A stretch of DNA of 50,187 bases from Gemmatimonadota bacterium (GTDB lineage: Bacteria > Gemmatimonadota > Gemmatimonadetes > Longimicrobiales > Gaopeijiaceae). Made by a program: the position numbers and the translations under genes. Positions 42,732 to 50,187 of this stretch are shown here, one piece after another. Position 1 is the stretch's first letter. Every line of letters begins with the position of its first letter. The notes under the pieces were generated by a model. That model saw only the letters and a program-made list of their open reading frames with translations, did not search any database and had not been told where the DNA came from. Where the stretch lies: positions 1 to 50,187 of the forward strand of contig SKKH01000123.1 in assembly GCA_007121555.1 (NCBI GenBank), written 5' to 3'.

Positions 42732-45080
42732 TCAGAACGAGAAGAGCCGGGTCACCTTGAGGCTCACCACTCGCTCCATCACGTCGTTCGATTCCATGGC
42801 TCGTCGCTCGGTCAGGACGAGGAAGAGGTCGCTCAGCGGGGCGTGGACCCAGTTGATGCGCAGGTTGGAAATCAGTTCGTCGGTGGCTTCGTTGTACTGG
42901 ATGAAGGCACTGGACAGGAGTCGCGTGGATCGGAAGTAGCGGAAGCGAGCGCCGTACACGTCAGCGGTGAAGGCCTCGACGCCCGGCAGGTCGACCCGGT
43001 TGTGGTCGGCCTCCAGGTCCAGGAGGAATCGGCCGGCAGGACGCCACTGGATTCCTCCACCCACCGAGATCCGCTCCCCCCCGTAGAATTCCCCACCCGC
43101 GACCCCGGCCGAGACCGAAAAGGAACGGGCCCGGCTCGAACCGGCCTCCAGCTCCACCTCTCGGAAGGAGTATTCCCCCGGTTCGATCGTCGCCCCGCGC
43201 AGGAGGAAGGGGGTGATGATCCGCTCGTACTGGTCGCGGGCCACGATCGAGGCCTCACTCCCATCGCGGAAGTCCACCTCCAGCCCACCCGTGACGACCC
43301 GGGTGGAGAGCTCTCCATCCAGGTCGCTGAAGTGGTCCACCTCCATGAAGGGGTTGAGCTGCTGGACCCCGGGCCAGGAGACCCGTGGGGTGACTCCCAG
43401 GGTTCCGTACCGGTGGTGGACCCCCCGGCGCCGTACAAAGCCCACCCCGGGCTGGAAGTCGTCCCCGATCCTTCGGTAGAGCGCCATGGCTTCCCAGAAG
43501 GGGTCCCGATATCTGACCGAGAATCGCCCGGCCAGATCCGAATCCAGTCCCGTTCCCCGGGTGCCCGCCAGATAGGACTGGAAGAGGAGGTAGTTGCCCA
43601 CCTGCAGGTTGGCATCGACCCCGTAGCTCTGGTTCGTCCGGCCGTCCTCACCCCCGGTTCTGCGCTGGATGGCCATCCCGCCCACGTCCAGGCCCTGGGC
43701 GGGTCGAACCCTCAGCCGAGCCACCGAGAAGTTCTCCGCGGGGAAGTCCCCTTCGGCCCGGGTCTGCATGTTGATGAGACCGATGTCGGTGGAACCGATG
43801 GTGCCGCTCACCCGTCCCCCTCCGAGTATCGGCAGGGGATCCCCGGTGGGAGTGAGTCCGATCCGCCGGGAGTGGAAGAGGGTGAAGTCCTGTTGCGAGA
43901 CCCCCGTACGTTGCCCCATGGAGCCCTGGTCCCCGAAGGTGAAGATCCCCTGGTTCTCCAGGAAGAAGTCCCGTCTTTCAGGGAAGAAGAGGGAGAACCG
44001 GGTCAGGTTCACCTGCTGCTGGTCCACTTCGACCTGAGAGAAATCGGTGTTGTAGGTCAGGTCCAGCGTCAGGCTCGAGGTGAGTCCGTACTTCAGGTCG
44101 AGCCCAGCGTCCAGCTCCGCGCTTCGCGCTTCGGGAAGGACCAGGTCTCCGGAGGGCCGGGCCGTGAGGACGTAGGGCTTGAGCGAGAGGTTCCGGCCGG
44201 GCTGGATCCCTTCGAGACCGACCAGCGTCCCCGCCCTGGAGGGAGTGTGAAGGGGCCGCTGCCGGTCCATGGGTGCCCAGGTGCTGTCCTCGTTCTTTCG
44301 ACGCACCCGTCGCATGAGGTTCAGACCCCAGTCCTGGTTGATCCGTCCGGGATCGAAGCGGAGCGTGCTCCATGGAATCGCCATCTCCAGGGTCCAGCCC
44401 TGGTCATGGATGGTGGTGCGAAGTTCGAAGGCGCCATCCCAGGCGAAGTTCGTGTTCCGTCCGTCGTCGGACGCCTGGCCGTCCCGGACCGCGCCGCCGG
44501 GGTTCACGTAGAAGGCAAAGGCGCTGCTCCGATCCAGGAAGGTGTCGAGGATGATGCCGAAGGCATCGCCGTCCCGCGTGTTCGGGTCCCGCTCCAGGGT
44601 GGGGATGATGATGCCCGAGGGGTCGGAGTCGTAGAGCTCAGCGCCGATGTAGAGGTGTTCGTCATCGTAGAGGAGCCGAACCTCGGTCCGTTCAGTAGCG
44701 GGATACCCGTCGCGGGGCCGCTGCTGGATGAACTCCGAAATGACCTCTGCGGCCTCCCAAGCCGGCTCGTCCAGGGTCCCGTCGATCTGGATGGGGCCTG
44801 GACTCCGCCGAATCGTGGCCGTGGGGCGCGGCGCGGCATCCAGATCCTCGACCACCTGCGCGGTGTCGAAGGCGACGACCCGGATGTGCTCCTGGGGGTC
44901 CGGACCCTCCAGGACCGCCGTCTCCTCTCCGGAGATGAGGTGGCCGAAGAGGAGGAGCAAGAGGGCGGGAGCGTGATGCAGGGTAGAGAAGGGCAACGTG
45001 GATACGAGGGTGAGACCGGCGCGACCGAGGAACGGACGGACCCGTACGGTGTGAAGCTGAAGGTCGGAAGATCCCTGCAA
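42732..45080 (-). CDS. DUF5916 outer-membrane protein with CBM9-like domain
   Basis: A 782-residue protein. An N-terminal beta-sandwich related to carbohydrate-binding family 9 is seen (SPGPIQIDGTLDEPAWEAA, EVRLLYDDEHLYIGAELYDS, DTFLDRSSAFAFYVNPGG), then a barrel-like DUF5916 domain (SSLTLDLTYNTDFSQVEVDQ, NLTRFSLFFPERRDFFLEN) ending in KVTRLFSF, with the C-terminal Phe of outer-membrane proteins. A hydrophobic segment (ALLLLLFGHLISG) near the start serves as signal. Its function is unknown; it may bind or pass sugars (inference). TTG 45080 (AGGA 9 bases upstream) is a tentative start, since the frame runs open to 47369 antisense to the PIG-L gene. It diverges from that gene across 180 bases. 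Confidence 0.85.
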   Translation of the reverse strand: MQGSSDLQLHTVRVRPFLGRAGLTLVSTLPFSTLHHAPALLLLLFGHLISGEETAVLEGPDPQEHIRVVAFDTAQVVEDLDAAPRPTATIRRSPGPIQIDGTLDEPAWEAAEVISEFIQQRPRDGYPATERTEVRLLYDDEHLYIGAELYDSDPSGIIIPTLERDPNTRDGDAFGIILDTFLDRSSAFAFYVNPGGAVRDGQASDDGRNTNFAWDGAFELRTTIHDQGWTLEMAIPWSTLRFDPGRINQDWGLNLMRRVRRKNEDSTWAPMDRQRPLHTPSRAGTLVGLEGIQPGRNLSLKPYVLTARPSGDLVLPEARSAELDAGLDLKYGLTSSLTLDLTYNTDFSQVEVDQQQVNLTRFSLFFPERRDFFLENQGIFTFGDQGSMGQRTGVSQQDFTLFHSRRIGLTPTGDPLPILGGGRVSGTIGSTDIGLINMQTRAEGDFPAENFSVARLRVRPAQGLDVGGMAIQRRTGGEDGRTNQSYGVDANLQVGNYLLFQSYLAGTRGTGLDSDLAGRFSVRYRDPFWEAMALYRRIGDDFQPGVGFVRRRGVHHRYGTLGVTPRVSWPGVQQLNPFMEVDHFSDLDGELSTRVVTGGLEVDFRDGSEASIVARDQYERIITPFLLRGATIEPGEYSFREVELEAGSSRARSFSVSAGVAGGEFYGGERISVGGGIQWRPAGRFLLDLEADHNRVDLPGVEAFTADVYGARFRYFRSTRLLSSAFIQYNEATDELISNLRINWVHAPLSDLFLVLTERRAMESNDVMERVVSLKVTRLFSF

Positions 45081-45260
45081 TGCTAAGGGTCCTGGCGATG
45101 CTTCGCTACCTTCCGCGCGGCCCCGGGTTCCCTGGCGCCCGGTCGCGCCGGGCACCCGCCGGATCGGGCTCGTCCCTGGAATTGGCAGGGGGCCCATCAG
45201 GCTGCTGGCCCCGGCTGCCGGATCTTCCCTCCCCGCTATCCGAACGGTAGGTTCAGCCTC

Positions 45261-48257
45261 ATGAAACGGTTCCCCGCCATAGCATCTCTCTTCTCCCCGA
45301 TCCTGGCGTCCCTGCGCCCGTCCGTATCCCATCCAGCCGACAGATCCCAACGCTTTGCTCGGCCCTTCCGAAGCGCCCGGGTCGGATCGTTCGGGGCGGC
45401 GGTTCTGCTCCTTCTCCTGGCGGGGAGCTGCCTTCCCTCCGCGGTCGAGGCCCAGCTTCAGCCTCCCTCCGCCGGAAGCCCCGATGTGGGGCTGCTTCTC
45501 CGACAGCTCGACGGAGAGAAGCGCGTCCTGATGATCGCGGCCCACCCCGATGACGAGGATACGAGCCTGCTGGCCGCTCTGGCACGTGGGCAGGGGGTCC
45601 GCACGGCCTATCTGTCCCTCAGTCGGGGAGAGGGCGGACAGAACCTGATCGGCCCCGAGCTGGACGAGGGACTCGGCATCATCCGGTCCGGAGAACTTCT
45701 CTCCGCCCGCTCCGTGGATGGGGCGGAGCAGTACTTCGCCCGGGCCTTCGACTTCGGGTTCTCCAAGAGTGCGGACGAGACCTTCGGGCACTGGCCGAGA
45801 GAGGAGCTCCTTCGGGATATGGTCTGGGTGATTCGCCACTTCAGGCCCCATGTGGTGGTGTCGATCTTCACCGGTACCTCCCGGGATGGCCACGGACACC
45901 ACCAGGCTGCCGGGATCGTGGCTCCCGAGGCCTTCGAGGTCGCCGGCGATCCGGATAGGTTCGCCGACCAGCTCGAAGAGGGAGTCGAGGCCTGGACTCC
46001 GCTGAAGTTCTATCGCTCCACCCGATTCCGGGCGGAGGAGACGACCCTCGCCGTGCCCACGGGGACCCTCGATCCTCTCCTGGGTCGATCCCACTTCCAG
46101 GTCGCCATGGAGAGCCGGAGCCGGCATCGGTCTCAGGACATGGGGGCCCCGCAGACGCCGGGACCGCGGACCTCCGGGCTGGAGTTGATCGTCGACCGGA
46201 CCGGGGAGTGGGGCGGTGTGGCTGCGGGTGGAGGGGAAGCGTCTGAACCCCGGGTTGCCGATGGTGAGGGAGGGCACGGTGGAGGCCACGGTGCCCTTTT
46301 CGAAGGCGAGGACGGAATATTCGCCGGCGTCGACACCACCCTGTCCGGCCTGGTCCGCCGGGCCGTCGCGGAGTCCAAGGCGAACGGGGGCGCGGATGGC
46401 GATGGCCTCGTGGAGGCGACCCAGGTCTACCGGTCGGCTCTGAATCGGGCCCGGTCCGAGCTTCGGGCGGCCGCGCCGGCCTCGGTCTCGACCGAGCTGA
46501 AGGAGGCCCGAGAGGCGCTCAACCGGATGATCTCGGGGGCAAGGGAGATCTACGGGGATGCCCCCGCGTCTTCGGCAGCCGGCCGTGCACACCGAGCCGA
46601 GCTGCGCCGGGTCCTGACCCACCGGGACGCCCTCCTGAGCCAGGCGGCCCTCTCGGCCTCGGGAGTGATTGTGGACCTGCGCGTGGACCGGAGTCGTGTG
46701 GTTCCGGGAGAGGAGCTGGAGGCGGAGTTCCTGGTCTGGAACGGAGGACCCACCCCGCTGGCCGTCTCCGGGTTGAACCTCCACGTCCCCGCGGGGTGGA
46801 CGGTCGGCCCCAGGGAAGCCGGAGGTGAGGATGCCCCGGGCGGGGTCCGGGGGTTCTTCGCCATGGATCCCTCGACCCTGGCGAGCCGGCATCCCACGTC
46901 GGACGCGCCCATGACTCTCGGCGCCGACGAAATGCTCCGCTGGCGTTTCGTCGTCGAGGTGCCTGCAGACGCCGATCCCTCCCGGCTCTACTACCTGGCC
47001 CGGGAGCGAGAGGGGAGCCTGTATCGGTGGCCTGAGGACCGGAGCCTCCACGCCCTCCCGGCCGACCCGCCCCTGCTCTCGGGTGAAGCCCATCTCCAAC
47101 TGGGCCAGGTCGAGGGTTTCAACTGGACGGGGGCCGCCCACCACGTGGATGTGGACAAGGCCCTGGGCGAATACAGGGTCCCCCTTTTCGTGGTCCCGGC
47201 CCTTTCGGTGGAGCTGGACCCCGGAACCATGGTCTGGCCGGAGCGCCGCACCGAGCCCAGGGATGTCATCGTTCGGCTGACGAATGAGGCCGAGGAAGCT
47301 CTCGAGGGAGACGTGACGCTCAAGGCGCCCTCGGGATGGCGGGTGGAGCCCACCAGCCACCCCTTCCACGCCGAATCCCGGGGAGGCGAGGTGAGTCGGA
47401 GTTTTCGGGTGAGTCCGGGGGGCGCGCCACCGGGTGGGGTCGTAGAGCTACGGGCTGGGGCCACCACCACTCGGCTCGGTGAGGTCCGTGAGTACGGCGA
47501 GGGTGTCCGTCTGATCGACTATCCCCACCTGGATCCGGCTCCACTCTATCGGGACGCCACCCTCCATCTCTCGAGTTTTCCGGTCCAGGTGACCGAGGGA
47601 CTTCGCGTGGGATACATCCAGGGCCCCGGTGACGAAGGGCCCCGCGCCCTTCGGGATCTGGGTGTGGAGGTGGAGCTTCTGGATGCGGAGGCGTACCGTA
47701 CCAGTGACCTGGACCGCTTCCACACACTGGTCCTCGGCATCCGGGCCTACGAGACCAGGGAAGATCTCTGGGCCGCCAACGAACGTCTCCTCGAGTTCGC
47801 TCGGCGGGGTGGGACGGTGATCGTGAATTATAATAAATACGAATACCCCGACGGGGGCTTTGCTCCCTATCCCCTGGCCATGCGTCGGCCCCACCACCGA
47901 GTCACCGATCCCGAAGCGCCCGTCCGCCTTCTGGACCCGGAACACCCGGTGCTCTCCCGCCCCAACCAGATCGACGCTTCGGACTTCGAAGGATGGCGGC
48001 AGGAGAGGGGTCTGTACTTCCTGAGTGAGTGGGACGATCGGTATGCTCCCCTGCTCGAGATGGCCGACCCCGGGGAGGAACCGAACCGGGGCTCCCTGGT
48101 GGTGGCCCGTGTCGGGGAGGGAGCCTACGTGTACACCGGCCTCTCCCTCTTCCGGCAGTTTCCCCGGGGGGTACCGGGAGCCTTCCGCCTCCTGGCGAAC
48201 CTGGTCTCCCTCCAGGGCGACGATCTGGCCGCCTATCTGGACGGAGCGGACCGGTGA
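45261..48257 (+). CDS. Exported PIG-L family deacetylase with C-terminal beta domains
   Basis: A 998-residue protein. The signal region is long: a basic 40-residue stretch, then VGSFGAAVLLLLLAGSC. The PIG-L/LmbE domain (about 85-290) has AAHPDDED (zinc ligands His95, Asp98; base Asp97), SLSRGEGGQN and DGHGHHQAAG with further His ligands. The middle holds a Gly/His-rich insert (GEGGHGGGHGALFEGEDG). The C-terminal half has NEW3-like immunoglobulin folds (RVVPGEELEAEFLVWNGG; RDVIVRLTNEAEEALEGDV) and a glutamine-amidotransferase-like end (LGIRAYETREDLWAANE). Enzymes of this type deacetylate N-acetyl sugars; the substrate is unknown. It overlaps the binding-protein gene by 4 bases (GTGA). Confidence 0.92.
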   Translation: MKRFPAIASLFSPILASLRPSVSHPADRSQRFARPFRSARVGSFGAAVLLLLLAGSCLPSAVEAQLQPPSAGSPDVGLLLRQLDGEKRVLMIAAHPDDEDTSLLAALARGQGVRTAYLSLSRGEGGQNLIGPELDEGLGIIRSGELLSARSVDGAEQYFARAFDFGFSKSADETFGHWPREELLRDMVWVIRHFRPHVVVSIFTGTSRDGHGHHQAAGIVAPEAFEVAGDPDRFADQLEEGVEAWTPLKFYRSTRFRAEETTLAVPTGTLDPLLGRSHFQVAMESRSRHRSQDMGAPQTPGPRTSGLELIVDRTGEWGGVAAGGGEASEPRVADGEGGHGGGHGALFEGEDGIFAGVDTTLSGLVRRAVAESKANGGADGDGLVEATQVYRSALNRARSELRAAAPASVSTELKEAREALNRMISGAREIYGDAPASSAAGRAHRAELRRVLTHRDALLSQAALSASGVIVDLRVDRSRVVPGEELEAEFLVWNGGPTPLAVSGLNLHVPAGWTVGPREAGGEDAPGGVRGFFAMDPSTLASRHPTSDAPMTLGADEMLRWRFVVEVPADADPSRLYYLAREREGSLYRWPEDRSLHALPADPPLLSGEAHLQLGQVEGFNWTGAAHHVDVDKALGEYRVPLFVVPALSVELDPGTMVWPERRTEPRDVIVRLTNEAEEALEGDVTLKAPSGWRVEPTSHPFHAESRGGEVSRSFRVSPGGAPPGGVVELRAGATTTRLGEVREYGEGVRLIDYPHLDPAPLYRDATLHLSSFPVQVTEGLRVGYIQGPGDEGPRALRDLGVEVELLDAEAYRTSDLDRFHTLVLGIRAYETREDLWAANERLLEFARRGGTVIVNYNKYEYPDGGFAPYPLAMRRPHHRVTDPEAPVRLLDPEHPVLSRPNQIDASDFEGWRQERGLYFLSEWDDRYAPLLEMADPGEEPNRGSLVVARVGEGAYVYTGLSLFRQFPRGVPGAFRLLANLVSLQGDDLAAYLDGADR

Positions 48258-49294
48258 TCCGCTGGGTCGGTGTGGTCGTCCTGGTCCTCCTGACCGTCCC
48301 CGCCTGCGGCCCCCAGGGCGATGTCCTGGTGGTCTACACGCCCCACGGCCGGGACCTCCTCGAGCACTTCGGCGAGCGCTTCGAGGAGGCGAATCCCGGG
48401 GTGAGCGTGCAGTGGCTCGACATGGGCTCCCAGGAGATCCTGGAGCGTGTGCGTTCCGAGCGAGCGAACCCTCAGGGCGACGTGTGGTGGGGTGCGCCCG
48501 ACGACATGTTCATCCGCGCCGCAGAGGATGGCTTACTGGCTCCCTTTCGACCGGACTGGGCCGCTGGGCTTCCCGAGGATCGTCAGGACCCCGAGGACCG
48601 CTGGTTCGCCACCTACCTCACCCCCCAGGTCATCGCCTACAATACCGACGCGGTCGGTCCCGACGAGGCGCCCTCCGAGTGGGATGACGTCCTGGATCCA
48701 CGATGGCGGGACCAACTCCTGATCCGGGAGCCGCTGGCGTCGGGGACCATGCGAGCCATCTTCGCCTCGATCATCTACCGGGAGTCCCAGGGGACCGGGG
48801 ACCCCGAGGCGGGCTACGAGTGGCTTCTCCGGCTGGACGCCCAGACCAAGGAATACGTCCTGAACCCCACCCTGCTGTACCAGAAGCTGGCCCGCCAGGA
48901 GGGGCTCGTGACACTCTGGAACATGCCGGACATCGAGACCTTGAGGGCTACAGCCGACTATCCCATCGACTACCGGATCCCCAGCGAGGGAACCCCCGTG
49001 GTCGTGGACGGAGTCGCGGTCATCGAAGGCGCGCCCCATCTGGAGCTGGCCCGGGCCTTCGTGGAGTACGTGGGCTCGGAGGAGGCGCTGCAGGATGCCG
49101 CGGAATTCTTCTTCCGGATCCCGGCCCGGGAGGACCTGGAGGTGGAGACCCTTCCCGAATGGCTGCAGGCCGCCCTGCCCCGGATCCGGCCCATGGAGGT
49201 GGACCGGACCCTCCTCCAGGAGCGCACGCCCGAATGGATGCGCCACTGGGACAACGAAGTCCGGCGCCGTGGGCGGAGCCAGGGATTCGAGTAA
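48254..49294 (+). CDS. ABC transporter substrate-binding lipoprotein, iron(III)-type
   Basis: A 346-residue lipoprotein: VIRWVGVVVLVLLTVPAC is the signal with Cys18 as lipidation site. The mature part has VLVVYTPHGRDLLEHFGERF, VSVQWLDMGSQEILERVRSE, GDVWWGAPDDMFIRAAEDG and DDVLDPRWRDQLLIREP, the pattern of the family 1/AfuA-FbpA-like binding proteins for iron or other anionic ligands. No clear Tyr-Tyr iron pair is seen, so the ligand is open. GTG 48254 overlaps the PIG-L stop (GTGA), so they are translationally coupled. The ATPase follows 37 bases later; a permease is not between them and may lie beyond the window. Confidence 0.92.
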   Translation: MIRWVGVVVLVLLTVPACGPQGDVLVVYTPHGRDLLEHFGERFEEANPGVSVQWLDMGSQEILERVRSERANPQGDVWWGAPDDMFIRAAEDGLLAPFRPDWAAGLPEDRQDPEDRWFATYLTPQVIAYNTDAVGPDEAPSEWDDVLDPRWRDQLLIREPLASGTMRAIFASIIYRESQGTGDPEAGYEWLLRLDAQTKEYVLNPTLLYQKLARQEGLVTLWNMPDIETLRATADYPIDYRIPSEGTPVVVDGVAVIEGAPHLELARAFVEYVGSEEALQDAAEFFFRIPAREDLEVETLPEWLQAALPRIRPMEVDRTLLQERTPEWMRHWDNEVRRRGRSQGFE

Positions 49295-49331
49295 TGGTTC
49301 ACTCCCCTATTTGGCTTTCGGGAGTCCGGGC

Positions 49332-50187
49332 TTGATCCTCGAGCTCGAAGAGGTGAGCCGGAGCTTCGGCGAAGTCGTGGCGGTACGGTCGCTCTCCCTG
49401 GGCGTGGCGGAGGGAGAGTTCCTCACCCTCCTGGGTCCTTCGGGGTGCGGCAAGACCACGGTGCTCCGACTCATCGCCGGCTTCGAGAGCCCCGATGGAG
49501 GGCGGATCCGGTTCAGAGATCAGGACGTGACCGGACGGTCCCCCCAGGACCGGGGCTTCGGCATGGTCTTTCAGAGCTACGCCCTCTTCCCCCACCTGAA
49601 CGTGTTCGAGAACGTCGCCTTCGGACTCCGGAGCCGTGGGCGACCCAGGGCTGAGATCGCTGCCGAAGTGGAGGCGGCCCTGGCTCGCGTGGATCTGGCG
49701 GAGTACGGCGAGCGGGCCGTGCAGGCCCTCTCCGGCGGCCAGCAGCAGCGCGTGGCCCTGGCCCGGGCCCTGGCCATTCGCCCCCCGATGCTCCTCCTCG
49801 ACGAGCCGCTCTCGAATCTGGACCAGGCCCTTCGCGTCCAGACCCGGACCGAGCTTCGCCGCCTGGTGAAGGAGCTGGGCATCACGGCCCTCTTCGTGAC
49901 CCACGACCAGGAGGAGGCCTTCGATCTCTCGGATCGCATCGCGGTGATGGAGGCGGGAGAGCTTCGCCAGTTGGGATCTCCTCGTGCCCTCTACCAGGAA
50001 CCGGCGAACCGCTTCGTGGCGGGGTTCGTGGGACGGGCCAGCGAATTCCCGGTCCACAGCGCGGAGCGGCGCCCCGATGGCAGTTGGTCGGTGACCGTGG
50101 CTCCCGGGGTGGTCTGGGCAGGCGCGGTCCGACCAGAAGACGACGGAGGGGGATCCGAACCCCCCACCTCCACCGACGACCCAGCGG
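49332..50187 (+). CDS. ABC transporter ATPase (FbpC/PotA-like), 3' end outside window
   Basis: The reading frame is open to the window end: 285 residues of an ABC ATPase from TTG 49332, with GGGAG 7 bases upstream. Walker A is LGPSGCGKTT, the Q loop is VFQSYALFPHLNV, the signature is LSGGQQQRVALARALA, Walker B LLLDEPLSNLD and the H loop FVTHDQEEAF. The end (ASEFPVHSAERRPDGSWSV) starts the TOBE-like domain of PotA/FbpC proteins. It powers uptake with the upstream binding protein and an unseen permease. The frame is open a little upstream too (TTG 49311), but the ribosome site favours 49332. Confidence 0.94.
   Translation, partial: MILELEEVSRSFGEVVAVRSLSLGVAEGEFLTLLGPSGCGKTTVLRLIAGFESPDGGRIRFRDQDVTGRSPQDRGFGMVFQSYALFPHLNVFENVAFGLRSRGRPRAEIAAEVEAALARVDLAEYGERAVQALSGGQQQRVALARALAIRPPMLLLDEPLSNLDQALRVQTRTELRRLVKELGITALFVTHDQEEAFDLSDRIAVMEAGELRQLGSPRALYQEPANRFVAGFVGRASEFPVHSAERRPDGSWSVTVAPGVVWAGAVRPEDDGGGSEPPTSTDDPA

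Noticed and set aside
46200-46330. Possible frameshift in the Gly/His-rich part of the PIG-L gene
   Set aside because: Family text continues in the same frame on both sides (VDRTGEW before, FAGVDTTLSGL after), so this is an in-frame low-complexity insert.
45081-47369. An open frame on the minus strand extends the DUF5916 protein by about 760 codons
   Set aside because: It runs antisense to the PIG-L gene, whose frame has clear family motifs. The extra text is composition noise of GC-rich DNA.

Overview
The window is high-GC bacterial DNA, densely packed with genes on both strands. I found no rRNA, tRNA, CRISPR array, transposase or phage gene. The mix of families points to Gemmatimonadota or a close relative: exported M14 and DUF4953/DUF5117-like metalloproteases, paired amidohydrolases, a DUF5916 outer-membrane protein, a PIG-L deacetylase with NEW3-like domains, TPR and NHL proteins, and HDFNNL-type histidine kinases. 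This placement is inference from gene content; no marker gene settles it.

Layout. 1-2173: the end of a PAS histidine kinase, then an overlapping receiver-kinase protein. 2208-6649: an M14 peptidase, a cold-shock protein with a clear terminator, a small basic protein and a lipoprotein. 6770-12783: a Calvin-Benson-Bassham (CBB) cluster. On the minus strand the order of transcription is FBPase-like gene, phosphoribulokinase, red-type RuBisCO large subunit, small subunit, CbbX activase; a LysR-type CbbR gene is divergent. 12909-21916: plus-strand genes for a gamma-glutamyltransferase-family enzyme, a TPR protein, a translationally coupled amidohydrolase pair, an amidase, a DoxX-like membrane protein and an EamA transporter. 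21981-28901: minus-strand genes for an NHL-repeat protein, a Tat-exported alanine racemase, a large membrane protein of unknown function with a probable 5' frameshift, and MgtE. 29077-36255: an Omp85-like outer-membrane protein, an A-type FeS-carrier-like protein, a beta-propeller protein, an NmrA-like oxidoreductase and a metzincin-type protease. 36616-40328: a GAF/PAS sensor kinase followed by a receiver-GGDEF diguanylate cyclase. 40268-45080: a methyltransferase, a lytic transglycosylase and a DUF5916 protein. 45261-50187: a PIG-L deacetylase coupled to a periplasmic iron-type binding protein and the ABC ATPase that runs off the window.

The most notable system is the CBB operon. RuBisCO and phosphoribulokinase keep all catalytic residues I could check, and CbbX is the activase expected for red-type enzyme. 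The FBPase homologue at the head of the operon has lost most of its metal-binding acidic residues, so it may be a regulatory pseudoenzyme or have another role. A nested inverted repeat and an AT-rich LysR-type dyad lie in the cbbR/operon intergenic region. A second case of probable catalytic loss is the amidohydrolase pair: the second member lacks every metal ligand present in the first.
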